Below are positions 16,839-25,631 of a stretch of DNA of 64,000 nt, in pieces. Position 1 is the stretch's first letter. Every line of letters begins with the position of its first letter. A program made the position numbers and the translations under genes. A model generated the notes under the pieces. It was given only the letters and a program-made list of their open reading frames with translations. It made no database searches and had not been told where the DNA came from. Source of the DNA: Planctomycetota bacterium (GTDB taxonomy: Bacteria > Planctomycetota > UBA8742 > UBA2392). The stretch lies in assembly GCA_016722065.1 (NCBI GenBank), contig JADKGX010000001.1, positions 1,798,001 to 1,862,000 on the forward strand. Direction: 5' to 3'.

Positions 16839-17393
16839 GTGGCCATCGAATTGACCGAGCCAACAGACACCGACCTGGTCGCGCGATTTCAACGCGGGGA
16901 TCTCGCTGCGTTTGAGGCGCTGTTTGAACGTCACCGGCGCGGCATTTACGGTTATGCCCTGGCCCTGTGCAGCAGTCGCGAAACCGCCGCAGACGCCGTA
17001 CAGGACACCTGGCTGGCACTGATTGAAAGCCCCCAGAAGTTTGCCGCGGCGCGCAACCTGGCGGCATATCTTTACGCTGCAGCGCGCAACCGGGTGATGG
17101 AACTGGGGCGCCAGCAAAGCCGGGCGCGCAAGGCGGCCTCGGAGCTTCCACCGCTGGTCAAGCGGCTGGACCCAGCCAGCAGCGCGCAGCAGGCAGAAAA
17201 CCTCAGGCAACTGAACCAGGCACTGGATGCGTTGCCGCAAGACCAGAAAGAAGTCGTACTGTTACGGATGTATGAAGGCATGAAGTTTCAGGAAATCGCG
17301 CAGGTGACTGGCGCTGGTATCAAGACCGTGGAATCCAGGTACCGGCTGGCACTGGAGAAGTTGCAGGTATGGCTCACAGGAGCAACGCCATGA
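16839..17393 (+). CDS. ECF-family RNA polymerase sigma factor
   Basis: 184 residues from GTG 16839. Region 2 is seen in LVARFQRGDLAAFEALFERH and ADAVQDTWLALI (-10 recognition and core binding). Region 4 is LDALPQDQKEVVLLRMYEGM followed by the helix-turn-helix QEIAQVTGAGIKTVESRYRL. The sigma factor would direct RNA polymerase to a specific regulon. Its stop codon overlaps the ATG of the next gene (ATGA at 17390), so the two are translationally coupled, the position where an anti-sigma factor is normally found. The start of the next reading frame does resemble the front of short planctomycete-type anti-sigma proteins, but it runs on into a zinc-ribbon peptidase instead. Confidence 0.92.
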   Translation: MAIELTEPTDTDLVARFQRGDLAAFEALFERHRRGIYGYALALCSSRETAADAVQDTWLALIESPQKFAAARNLAAYLYAAARNRVMELGRQQSRARKAASELPPLVKRLDPASSAQQAENLRQLNQALDALPQDQKEVVLLRMYEGMKFQEIAQVTGAGIKTVESRYRLALEKLQVWLTGATP

Positions 17394-20119
17394 GCCCGGG
17401 CGAAGCAGAACCAGCAAGCAGCGACGGCGTGGCAAGGTTTTCGGGCCCCACCCCGCCACCAGAGGTTGACCGTACGGTGCTGGATGCCGCGCGGCGAAAA
17501 GCCAGTGAGTCGGCCGGGCAAAAGGCGCCACGGCTTTCGGAAAAGGTAGAAAAGTCTTACATTGGACGGTCCGGAAAGCCGGATCAGGGCAGGGAGCAGC
17601 CGATGTCTGAAGAACTGATTGTTTTCCCGTGTCCAGCCTGCGGCACAAAGTACAGCGTAGGCCCACACCACGCGGGCAAGAAAACCACCTGCAAAAAGTG
17701 CGGCGCGCCCGTGACGGTGCCCACACCCCAGGTGGCCAACCCGACCATCGTGGGCGGCACACGCACGATCCGCCGCGCGGACATTGAGGCACTGGTCAAC
17801 GCCGGTGACGACGATTCCGACGTGCGCAGCGCGCCAGCGCAACCCGCACCAGAAGTCGACATGAAGGGCGGCGCGTCGGTTTTGCGCAAAGATGAAACCC
17901 TGTACGGCCAGCAGGCGCCCCAGGAAACGGGCACCCGCGTTCCGCAAACGCGGCGCGGCCCTACAACCGGCCCACGGCCTGCCACACAAAACCATGCCCC
18001 GGCACATGGGCGCGCAGCCGGCCCGGCCGGCCCCTATGGCGTGCCCGCCAAAAAGAAGCCCCCGGTGCCCCTGATTGCCGGCATTGGCGGCGGCGTGGTG
18101 GTTTTGATTTTGATTGTAGTGCTGATTGCCGCCAACTCTGGCGGGTCCAATCCTGCCAACCCCGGTGGCAACAGCAGCACCGCTTCCGGCGGTGGCACGG
18201 GCGGCACCGGCGGCAGCAAGAAATCCGAAGAAGAACTGCTGCTGGCAGACTTGCGCACCAACCTGAACAACGCGGCCGGTTTTCCGGACAGCGAAAAACT
18301 GGAAGCCTTCTACAAGCAGGCCAAGGAACGCAAAGACAAGCCTGACTTCAAGAAGGTCATGGATGGCTTTGCCGCCGAAATCGCCAAGAAGGTGTCCAAC
18401 GAGGGCGGCGAACGTATCGCCAAAGTCGCCTTGATGCTGGATTCAGACGGCTACCCGACCGCCAAGGCCCTGCTGCGCAAGGCCTCCGAAGTTCTGGAAC
18501 CTGGTCGCACGGTCAAGTTCCGCACGCCCGATGGCCGCGATTCCAGCAAGTTCCAAAAGAACGAACTGTTCCTCGAAGTCGTCAAGCGGCTGGGCTGGCA
18601 GTCATACACCCGCCCCGTGGAATTCGATTCCTACGCCACGTTGGGCATTGAAAACGTGCGCGAATACGAAGACGCCTACGCCTCGGTGCCGCAGCGCTGC
18701 CGCGATGTGGAACTGTTTCCCCAGGAAGAAATCGACAAGCTCAAAACCCTCGAGACCAAGGTGCGCGAGGCCGGTGCCGCCCTGGAAGCCGCGCAACTCA
18801 AGGACGGTTTTGCCAAGAACGCCCGCGCCGAGTTTCTTCGCTTCAAGGTAGCCAACGACAGCAAGGCCAAAGTTGACCGCAAGAAGGGCAAACGCTCGTT
18901 CAGCCCCACAGCCATGCGCCGTGAGGGCGAGGCCTTTGACGACATCTGGACCTACACCTACTGGAAGCCCTTCATTGTGTACGTGGAGAAGCCAGCCGGA
19001 GTCACCGAGCTGGACGACGCGTTCAAGGAAACCCTGGAAAGCAAGAGTGCGCTGCTGCAGCACCTGTATGAGTTCTTTCGCACCAACCTGATCGACAAGT
19101 TCAACCTGCAGCGCCAGAAGCCCCAGTACAACGCCGAAATCGCGGAAAAAGAAGGCTGGCCCCTGGGCATTGTCGTGCTGAAGGACCGCATGACGTTTGA
19201 ACAGTTCCTTGAAGACGAAATCGGCCAGCCCATGCCCGGCGCCCGCGCCTACTATTCGCCGCTCAGTGAGCGCGTCATGACCTATGACGACCGCGAAGAC
19301 AGCAAGCCCGAGACCGCATGGTTCAATGAATCGGTGCTGATCCACGAAACCTTCCACATGCTTTCGGACTTCTATGCCGCCGGGCCTATGTTCAACATGG
19401 AAGACCTGCAAAAGCGCCCGCGCTATTCCAGCATCCTGGTCCAGGAAGGTTTGACGGACTCGGTTTCCGGCTTTACCCGCGGCGGCGGCCAGGGTCGCGA
19501 AGCGACCTATGAGTTCCTGCAGTTGAACCACCTGCGCCTGCGTGACCTGCAGGGCATCAACACGAACATCATGAAGGGCAAGTACCTCTACCGTATCCGC
19601 GACATGATTGAGTGCCGCAACTACGGCCAGGTGCAGCAAAAGGCCTGGGACCGCTGGCAGGAACTCAAAATGCCACGCGCCAACCCCAACTGGGTCGCGC
19701 AATCCCTGGGCATGGGCTGCTATTACGCCGGCACCTGCCAGGCCAGTTACTTCTTCAACAATTACATGGAAAACGGCAAATACCCCTACAAGGAAAAATG
19801 GTGGGAGTGGATTGCCAAGGACTACAAGGGCGAACTGCTGCTCAAGAGCCACGGTGACGATTCGGCGATTGCGGCCTTCAAGAAACACTTCGGCATCAGC
19901 TCCGATGCCGATTGGGATGCCCTGGATAAGAAGTACGAGACCTACACCAATAACCTGAAGCCCGAAGACGTAGGCAAGTCCGGTGGCCCGGAAGTGAAGC
20001 CGGAAGAAGAAGGTTCCCGTCGCCCGTTCTACGGCAGCGACAAAGAAGCCGGTTCCGGCCTGCCATGGCGCCGTGAGGACGACGACAGCGACGAAGTTGC
20101 AGACCGCAAAGCGGCCTGA
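17390..20119 (+). CDS. Zinc-ribbon, membrane-anchored putative zinc metallopeptidase (gluzincin-like)
   Basis: 909 residues if translation starts at ATG 17390, overlapping the sigma factor stop; a second start at ATG 17603, with AGGGAG eight bases upstream, would give 838 residues beginning just before the zinc ribbon. Parts: an N-terminal 71-residue segment like the start of a short anti-sigma factor (PPPEVDRTVLDAARRKA); an MJ0042-type ribbon FPCPACGTKYSV...CKKCGAPV; a Pro-rich linker; a TM segment (PLIAGIGGGVVVLILIVVLI); a Gly/Ser linker; then a ~600-residue extracytoplasmic domain with VLIHETFHMLS (HExxH) and VQEGLTD downstream, as in DUF1570-like gluzincins. It is probably a signal-responsive membrane peptidase; coupling to the sigma factor suggests, but does not show, a regulatory role. 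Confidence 0.72.
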   Translation: MSPGEAEPASSDGVARFSGPTPPPEVDRTVLDAARRKASESAGQKAPRLSEKVEKSYIGRSGKPDQGREQPMSEELIVFPCPACGTKYSVGPHHAGKKTTCKKCGAPVTVPTPQVANPTIVGGTRTIRRADIEALVNAGDDDSDVRSAPAQPAPEVDMKGGASVLRKDETLYGQQAPQETGTRVPQTRRGPTTGPRPATQNHAPAHGRAAGPAGPYGVPAKKKPPVPLIAGIGGGVVVLILIVVLIAANSGGSNPANPGGNSSTASGGGTGGTGGSKKSEEELLLADLRTNLNNAAGFPDSEKLEAFYKQAKERKDKPDFKKVMDGFAAEIAKKVSNEGGERIAKVALMLDSDGYPTAKALLRKASEVLEPGRTVKFRTPDGRDSSKFQKNELFLEVVKRLGWQSYTRPVEFDSYATLGIENVREYEDAYASVPQRCRDVELFPQEEIDKLKTLETKVREAGAALEAAQLKDGFAKNARAEFLRFKVANDSKAKVDRKKGKRSFSPTAMRREGEAFDDIWTYTYWKPFIVYVEKPAGVTELDDAFKETLESKSALLQHLYEFFRTNLIDKFNLQRQKPQYNAEIAEKEGWPLGIVVLKDRMTFEQFLEDEIGQPMPGARAYYSPLSERVMTYDDREDSKPETAWFNESVLIHETFHMLSDFYAAGPMFNMEDLQKRPRYSSILVQEGLTDSVSGFTRGGGQGREATYEFLQLNHLRLRDLQGINTNIMKGKYLYRIRDMIECRNYGQVQQKAWDRWQELKMPRANPNWVAQSLGMGCYYAGTCQASYFFNNYMENGKYPYKEKWWEWIAKDYKGELLLKSHGDDSAIAAFKKHFGISSDADWDALDKKYETYTNNLKPEDVGKSGGPEVKPEEEGSRRPFYGSDKEAGSGLPWRREDDDSDEVADRKAA

Positions 20120-20137
20120 GGGTTGCCAAAAGCCATA

Positions 20138-20170
20138 AAGCGGGGCGGCCCAGTGCCGCCCCGCTTCGCT
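20138..20170 (+). terminator. Intrinsic terminator after the zinc-ribbon peptidase gene
   Basis: AAGCGGGGCGGC pairs perfectly with GCCGCCCCGCTT around the loop CCAGT, 18 bases after the stop. The tail CGCTTG is T-poor. Confidence 0.65.
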
Positions 20171-20171
20171 T

Positions 20172-20200
20172 GAAACCCCGTCAGCAGAAACCCCGTCAGC
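20172..20200. repeat. Direct repeat, 14 bases x2 (GAAACCCCGTCAGC)
   Basis: Two exact copies at 20172 and 20187, directly after the terminator in a 398-base gene-free stretch (20120-20517). The rest of the stretch holds the TCTGTG/TCCGTG repeat at 20245 and the icmF promoter region. Confidence 0.75.
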
Positions 20201-20244
20201 GCCTGCGTAGAGCGATCGACAGGGAACCGGCAAATCCGTCTTGC

Positions 20245-20280
20245 CGTTGATCTGTGTTTGTCCGTGTCCATCTGTGGACC
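20245..20280. repeat. TCTGTG/TCCGTG-type intergenic repeat (copy 1)
   Basis: Three spaced units, GATCTGTG, TGTCCGTG and CATCTGTGG, run in tandem. A close relative occurs at 63471-63503. Both copies are intergenic. Confidence 0.6.
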
Positions 20281-20410
20281 AAAGCGTTTGCCATGGAGCC
20301 CATGCAAATCAGGGTCGCCGCAGTCCCCGCCACCCTTGGTTTGCCGCGCCTGGCTTCAAACTGACCCCCTGTCCGGCGCTTCCTGTTGTAGGCAGTTTGC
20401 AAAAACGAAG

Positions 20411-20416
20411 TACAAT
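20411..20416 (+). promoter_or_regulatory. Putative -10 box (TACAAT) of icmF
   Basis: TACAAT matches the sigma70 -10 consensus at 5 of 6 positions, about 100 bases before the icmF start. A TTGTAG hexamer 19 bases upstream is a weak -35. No cobalamin riboswitch is recognised in the leader. Confidence 0.3.
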
Positions 20417-20517
20417 CCAGCGTTAGGTTTACGCAAAGTACTGCCACCACTAGGCCTTGGCCGCGTTGCCCGCGGCAACAGGAGCGTTGGCGCTGGTGTG
20501 CCAGGCTGAGTTCCAGG

Positions 20518-23500
20518 ATGAAAGAACCCTTCCACATTCAGCACAAAGTTCGCTTCGTTACGGCCGCTTCGCTGTTTGACGGCCACGACGTAAGCATCAA
20601 CATCATGCGGCGCATCCTGCAGGCCCAGGGTGCGGAAGTAGTTCACCTTGGCCACAACCGCAGCGCCGAGGAGATTGTCGACGCCGCGATTCAGGAAGAC
20701 GCCCAGGGCATAGCCATCAGCAGCTATCAGGGCGGCCACATCGAGTTCTTCAAGTACGTGCACGACCTGCTGGCCAGCAAAGGCGCCTCGCACATCAAAG
20801 TGTTTGGCGGCGGCGGCGGCGTGATTGTGCCCGACGAGATTCGCCAACTGCACGAATACGGCATTGCCCGCATTTTCAGCCCCGAAGACGGCCGCGACCT
20901 GGGGCTGGAAGGCATGATCCAGTTCATGATGCGCGAGTGCGACTTCGCGACCGTCACAGCCCCCGAGCAAGACCTCAAGCAGCTTTCGCGCGACAAGCCC
21001 GGAACCATTGCCCGCCTGATTTCCTGGGCAGAAATGGACAGCGGCCGCGACACCAAACAGGTCGCCGCGCTGGCCAAGGCCCTGCACGAAAAAGTGGCCA
21101 AGGTGACCAGCAAGTGTCCCGTGATTGGCATTACCGGCACCGGCGGCGCCGGCAAATCCAGCCTGACCGACGAGTTGCTGCGGCGTTACCTGGTTGATTT
21201 TGAGCACCAGCACGTCGCGGTACTCAGCATTGACCCCACGCGCCGGCGCACCGGCGGCGCGCTGCTGGGCGACCGCATTCGCATGAATTCGCTGCAAGGC
21301 AAGCGCGTGTACATGCGCTCTTTGGCCACCCGCGAAAGCGGCAGCGAAATCAGCGCTGCGCTGGACGAAGCCCTGGACCTGTGCCGGGCCGCGGGCTTTG
21401 ACCTGATACTGGTTGAAACCAGCGGTATCGGCCAGGCCAACAGCGGCATCGTGGGCAAAGTGGATGCCAGCATTTATGTCATGACGGCCGAATACGGCGC
21501 GGCCAGCCAGCTTGAAAAAATCGAGATGCTGGATTACGCCGATTTTGTGGCCCTGAACAAGTTTGAACGCCGCGGCAGCCAGGACGCGTTGCGCGATATC
21601 CGCAAGCAGGTCTGGCGCAACCGTGGCGCAAAGGGCACTGAAAAGCCCGCCGACATGCCGGTGTTTCCGACCATCGCCGCGCAGTTCAACGACCTGGGCA
21701 TGAACGCGCTGTATCAGGCGCTGCTTGGCAAACTGTCCGAGCTGGGTGGAAAACCCCTCAAGACACGCTATTTCAAGGCCCTGTGCGGGCCCGAAGGCCC
21801 GACCCAGAAGTCGGTTCTGCCCGGCCAGCGCGCGCGTTATCTTTCCGAAATCAGCGAGGCCGTGCGCGGCTATCACGCCTGGTCGCGCCAGCAGATGCAC
21901 CTTGCCGGTGCCGCAGGGGCCACCTGGCAGGTACTGCAGGATATGGGCGATAACCCGCCGGCCCGCCTGGCAAGCTTTGCGCCGGAACAGCTGGTGGGCG
22001 AAAACGCACGTCTGCGCAGGCGCTACAACGAACTGGTATCCGAACTTGACCCGCGTTGTCGCAAGCTGCTGGCGGGCTGGCCCGATGTCGTGAAGTCCTA
22101 CACCGAGCCCGAGAACGTCTACCTGGTCCGCGACCGCGAAATCCGCGTCAACAACTTCACGCGCACGCTCAGTGGCTCGCGCCTGCCCAAAGTCAGCCTG
22201 CCGCGCTATCGCGACTGGGGCGATCTGCTGGGCTGGCTGCTGCGCGAAAACACCCCGGGCGCCTTTCCATTCACCGGTGGCGTGTTTCCGTACAAGCGCG
22301 CCGGCGAGGACCCCACGCGCATGTTTGCCGGCGAAGGGCCACCCGAACGCACCAACCGCCGCTTCCACCTGGTGTCCCAGGGCCAGCCCGCAGCACGCTT
22401 GAGCACCGCCTTTGACAGCGTAACGCTGTACGGCGAAGACCCGCACGAGCGCCCCGATATCTACGGCAAGGTCGGCGAAAGTGGCGTCAGCATCTGCACC
22501 GTCGAAGACATGGAAATTCTGTACGCCGGCTTTGACCTGTGCGCGACCAACACCAGCGTCAGCATGACCATCAATGGCCCCGCGCCGATCATTCTGGCCT
22601 TCTTCTTTAATGCGGCCGTGCGCCAGCAGGCACGCAAGCAGTTGATGGAACAGGGCAAACTGAAGCCCGACCGCGCCCCGCAGCGCCTGTTTGTGCCCGT
22701 GCGCGAAGCCAAGCAGCCACCCGCGGAAGCGCGCGACGGGGCCGCTGCCCCAGACGCCGCCTGGCAGGACCCCCGCTGCTTTGACAAGCCCTGGGACCAG
22801 ATCCGCGCGATGCTGACCGATGCCGAATACGCCCGCGTGCAGGCTGCCACCGTCAGCGCCGTACGCGGCACCGTGCAGGCGGACATCCTCAAGGAAGACC
22901 AGGCCCAGAACACCTGCATCTTCAGCATTGAGTTTGCCCTCAAGATGATGGGCGACGTGCAGCAGTGGTTCATTGAGCATGATGTCAGCAACTACTATTC
23001 CGTCAGCATCAGCGGCTATCACATCGCCGAGGCCGGGGCCAACCCGATCACCCAGTTGGCGTTCACGCTGGCCAACGGCTTTACCTATGTGGAGGCCTGG
23101 CGTGCCCGCGGCATGGACGTGAACGACTTTGCGCCCAACCTGAGCTTTTTCTTCAGCAATGGTGTAGACGCCGAATACAGCGTGATTGGCCGCGTGGCCC
23201 GCCGCATCTGGGCCGTGGCGATGGCGCGCATGTATGGCGGCCAGGAACGCAGCCAGAAGCTGAAGTATCACATCCAGACCAGCGGCCGGTCGCTGCACGC
23301 CATGGAGATTGACTTCAACGACATTCGCACCACCTTGCAGGCGCTGTACGCGATTTACGACAACTGCAACTCGCTGCACACCAACGCCTTTGACGAAGCC
23401 ATCACCACGCCAAGCGACGCCAGTGTGCGCCGGGCCTTGGCGATTCAGATGATCATCAACCGCGAACTGGGGCTGGCGCGCAACGAAAACCCGCTGCAGG

Positions 23501-23964
23501 GCGCCTTTGTGATCGACGAGTTGACCGACCTGGTAGAAGAAGCCGTGCTGACGGAGTTCGACCGCATCACTGAGCGCGGCGGCGTGACCGGTGCCATGGA
23601 AACGCAGTACCAGCGCGGCAAGATTCAGGAAGAGTCGATGGTCTATGAGCAGCTCAAGCACAGCGGCGAGCTGCCGATCATTGGCGTCAACACGTTTCTC
23701 AACCCGCACCCGCCGCAAGGCGAGCGCAAAATGGAACTGGCACGCAGCACCAAGGCCGAAAAAGACGGCCAGATCACGCGCCTGCGCCGCTTTCAGGCCC
23801 AGCACGAAAAATCCTGCGGCCAGATGCTGGAACAACTGCGCCTGGCAGCCCTGGGCGGTGGCAACATCTTTGACGAACTGATGCGCACCGTGCAGCAATG
23901 CTCGCTGGGCCAGATCAGCGCAGCCCTCTACCAGGTGGGCGGCCAGTACCGCCGCAACATGTAG
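20518..23964 (+). CDS. icmF: Fused isobutyryl-CoA mutase IcmF (B12 domain, G-protein chaperone, mutase)
   Basis: 1148 residues, close to known IcmF proteins (~1090). IcmF interconverts isobutyryl- and n-butyryl-CoA with adenosylcobalamin, and some members isomerise isovaleryl/pivalyl-CoA. Order: N-terminal B12-binding domain with FDGHDVSINIMRRIL (His23 would be the lower axial cobalt ligand); MeaB-like GTPase with GTGGAGKSS, SIDPTRRRTGGALLGDRIR and NKFERR; then the TIM-barrel mutase from ~530 with DPTRMFAGEGPPERTNRRFH, where Phe in MFAG replaces the Tyr of methylmalonyl-CoA mutase, as expected for IcmF, plus YHIQTSGRSL and NSLHTNAFDEAI. The protein is cytosolic. It is preceded by a 398-base spacer, so it probably has its own promoter; a membrane glycosyltransferase gene follows 42 bases later with its own -10 box. 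Confidence 0.95.
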   Translation: MKEPFHIQHKVRFVTAASLFDGHDVSINIMRRILQAQGAEVVHLGHNRSAEEIVDAAIQEDAQGIAISSYQGGHIEFFKYVHDLLASKGASHIKVFGGGGGVIVPDEIRQLHEYGIARIFSPEDGRDLGLEGMIQFMMRECDFATVTAPEQDLKQLSRDKPGTIARLISWAEMDSGRDTKQVAALAKALHEKVAKVTSKCPVIGITGTGGAGKSSLTDELLRRYLVDFEHQHVAVLSIDPTRRRTGGALLGDRIRMNSLQGKRVYMRSLATRESGSEISAALDEALDLCRAAGFDLILVETSGIGQANSGIVGKVDASIYVMTAEYGAASQLEKIEMLDYADFVALNKFERRGSQDALRDIRKQVWRNRGAKGTEKPADMPVFPTIAAQFNDLGMNALYQALLGKLSELGGKPLKTRYFKALCGPEGPTQKSVLPGQRARYLSEISEAVRGYHAWSRQQMHLAGAAGATWQVLQDMGDNPPARLASFAPEQLVGENARLRRRYNELVSELDPRCRKLLAGWPDVVKSYTEPENVYLVRDREIRVNNFTRTLSGSRLPKVSLPRYRDWGDLLGWLLRENTPGAFPFTGGVFPYKRAGEDPTRMFAGEGPPERTNRRFHLVSQGQPAARLSTAFDSVTLYGEDPHERPDIYGKVGESGVSICTVEDMEILYAGFDLCATNTSVSMTINGPAPIILAFFFNAAVRQQARKQLMEQGKLKPDRAPQRLFVPVREAKQPPAEARDGAAAPDAAWQDPRCFDKPWDQIRAMLTDAEYARVQAATVSAVRGTVQADILKEDQAQNTCIFSIEFALKMMGDVQQWFIEHDVSNYYSVSISGYHIAEAGANPITQLAFTLANGFTYVEAWRARGMDVNDFAPNLSFFFSNGVDAEYSVIGRVARRIWAVAMARMYGGQERSQKLKYHIQTSGRSLHAMEIDFNDIRTTLQALYAIYDNCNSLHTNAFDEAITTPSDASVRRALAIQMIINRELGLARNENPLQGAFVIDELTDLVEEAVLTEFDRITERGGVTGAMETQYQRGKIQEESMVYEQLKHSGELPIIGVNTFLNPHPPQGERKMELARSTKAEKDGQITRLRRFQAQHEKSCGQMLEQLRLAALGGGNIFDELMRTVQQCSLGQISAALYQVGGQYRRNM

Positions 23965-23994
23965 GCACAACATGCAGCGGCCTGCCTTGGCCGC

Positions 23995-24000
23995 TACACT
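23995..24000 (+). promoter_or_regulatory. Putative -10 box giving a leaderless GT-C transcript
   Basis: TACACT ends 6 bases before ATG 24007, so transcription would start at the start codon. No Shine-Dalgarno sequence is present, the same arrangement as for meaB. Confidence 0.3.
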
Positions 24001-24006
24001 TGCTGC

Positions 24007-25515
24007 ATGCCTGACCCGCTTCCTTCTTTGCCGGCCTTGACCCGTGCCGATGCCGCCTTTGCGGCGGCGCTGGCGCTGTTGGCGGCGCTGCTGCTTGGCT
24101 TTGGCATCAGCGGCTGGGGTCTGGGGCTGAATGCGGACTCGATTCAGTATGCCGATGCCGCAGTACACCTGGCCCGGCTGGACGGCGCGACCCTGAGCGT
24201 GCCAGAGGGCCTGGCCCGCCCGCTGCTGGTCTGGCCGCCGCTGTATCCGCTGGCGCTGGCCCCTGTCGGCTGGGGCCTTTCCGCCTGGCCGCAGGTGCTT
24301 CATCTGCTTTTGTTTGGCGGGCTGGCAGCGGGTGTTTTTCTGGCCCTTCGGCGCTTTGATGTTGCCGCCGTGGCAGCCTTGCCGGCGGCCCTGCTGGCTG
24401 CGTTTGGCGGCAACATGGCTTTTCAGTTCGGGCAGTTGTTATCCGAAGCGATGTTTCTGCCGCTGGAACTGGGCCTGATTGTGCTGCTGGCCCTGGCACT
24501 GCATCAGCCGCAGCGGCGCTGGCTGGTTGCAGCAGGCCTGTGTGCGGCTGCGGCCACCCTGACGCGCTATGTCGGGCAGGGCATGATTCTCTCGGGCGCG
24601 TTGTTGCTGCTGCTGGGCTCCACGGGTTCCTGGCGCGCGCGGCTGGCACGGGCAGGCTTGTTTTTTGGCTGCGCGCAGTTGCCCGTGCTGCTGTGGCTTT
24701 TGCGCAACTGGCTTACCGCGGGCACACTGGCCGATCGCGACCCAAGCGCGGAAGCGATTGCCTGGGGCTGGTTCTTTGATATCTGGCGCGTGATGACCAC
24801 CTGGTTTGCCCCCGAGACTTTCAGCCGCTGGATTCGCCATCCTCTCACATTGGCCACGCTGGCGCTTGGCGCTGCATGCCTGCTGCCATTGCGCGCCGCA
24901 CCGTCGCCCCAGCGGGCACTGGCGTTGTCCTGTCTGGCCACTGCGGCAGGCTATCTGGCGCTGATGTTCGCGGCCGAGTTCGGGTCCTCACGCGCCCAGG
25001 ACCTTGACCAGCGCATGCTGCTGCCAGTGCTGCTGCCGGTTGCCCTGCTGCTGGGGCTGGCTGCTGGCCAGCAGCCGGCGCGACGCCTGGCCCGGGCCTG
25101 CAACGCGCTTTTGGCTGCGCTGGCATTGCTGGCGCTGGTTAAGTCGGCTTTCGTCATGCTGGATCTGCGCCAAGCCGGCGCCGGATATTCCGGCCAGCAA
25201 TGGCAGGCCGACCTCAGCCTGCAAACACCTGCCGATGTTGTCATCGCGTCCAACCACCCCGAGGCGCTGGCCTGGCAACTGGGCCGCCCCTGCCTGAAAA
25301 CCCCATCCGCACAGGCGGGCAGCAACAAGCAGCAGATTGACCCGGTACGGCTGGCGCACTTTGAGCAGCTTGCAGGCGGCCACAAGTGCTGGATTGTGCT
25401 GTTTGAATCCTGGAGCTGGGATGTCGACGAAACCGCCCTGGCGCGCCAACTTGGATTGAAGCTGGTTTCACGCGGCCCGGGCCGGGTGATCTATGAAATG
25501 CCTGCCAAACCCTAG
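24007..25515 (+). CDS. GT-C fold membrane glycosyltransferase (ArnT/PMT-like)
   Basis: 502 residues, strongly hydrophobic, with about ten TM segments in the first 380 residues and a soluble C-terminal domain. The first periplasmic loop carries LNADSIQYADAAVHLARL; the Asp-Ser within it corresponds to the catalytic acidic motif of GT-C enzymes, which use polyprenyl-phosphate sugars. QDLDQRMLLPVLLPVALLLG matches the late helix of the family. The enzyme would transfer a sugar from a lipid-linked donor to a lipid, glycan or protein on the outer face of the inner membrane; the acceptor is unknown. The start shows a -10-like hexamer directly upstream. It sits alone between icmF and the TlpA-like lipoprotein gene. 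Confidence 0.75.
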   Translation: MPDPLPSLPALTRADAAFAAALALLAALLLGFGISGWGLGLNADSIQYADAAVHLARLDGATLSVPEGLARPLLVWPPLYPLALAPVGWGLSAWPQVLHLLLFGGLAAGVFLALRRFDVAAVAALPAALLAAFGGNMAFQFGQLLSEAMFLPLELGLIVLLALALHQPQRRWLVAAGLCAAAATLTRYVGQGMILSGALLLLLGSTGSWRARLARAGLFFGCAQLPVLLWLLRNWLTAGTLADRDPSAEAIAWGWFFDIWRVMTTWFAPETFSRWIRHPLTLATLALGAACLLPLRAAPSPQRALALSCLATAAGYLALMFAAEFGSSRAQDLDQRMLLPVLLPVALLLGLAAGQQPARRLARACNALLAALALLALVKSAFVMLDLRQAGAGYSGQQWQADLSLQTPADVVIASNHPEALAWQLGRPCLKTPSAQAGSNKQQIDPVRLAHFEQLAGGHKCWIVLFESWSWDVDETALARQLGLKLVSRGPGRVIYEMPAKP

Positions 25516-25631
25516 GCCGCGCTGCTGCGCACGCCGGCGCGCCAAGCCTGCTGTCGTTATGTTCTGGCGATTGCATTGCCGGTGGCATAAACCACACTAG
25601 GGCGGCACGCTCAATGGCCCAGGAGACTTCC

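Noticed and set aside
20167..20517. Cobalamin riboswitch upstream of icmF
   Set aside because: No B12-box-like sequence was found in the leader; only repeats and a -10-like hexamer are visible.
20356..24303. 1315-codon open frame antisense to icmF
   Set aside because: Composition is typical of antisense shadows in GC-rich DNA and the plus strand encodes an unmistakable IcmF.
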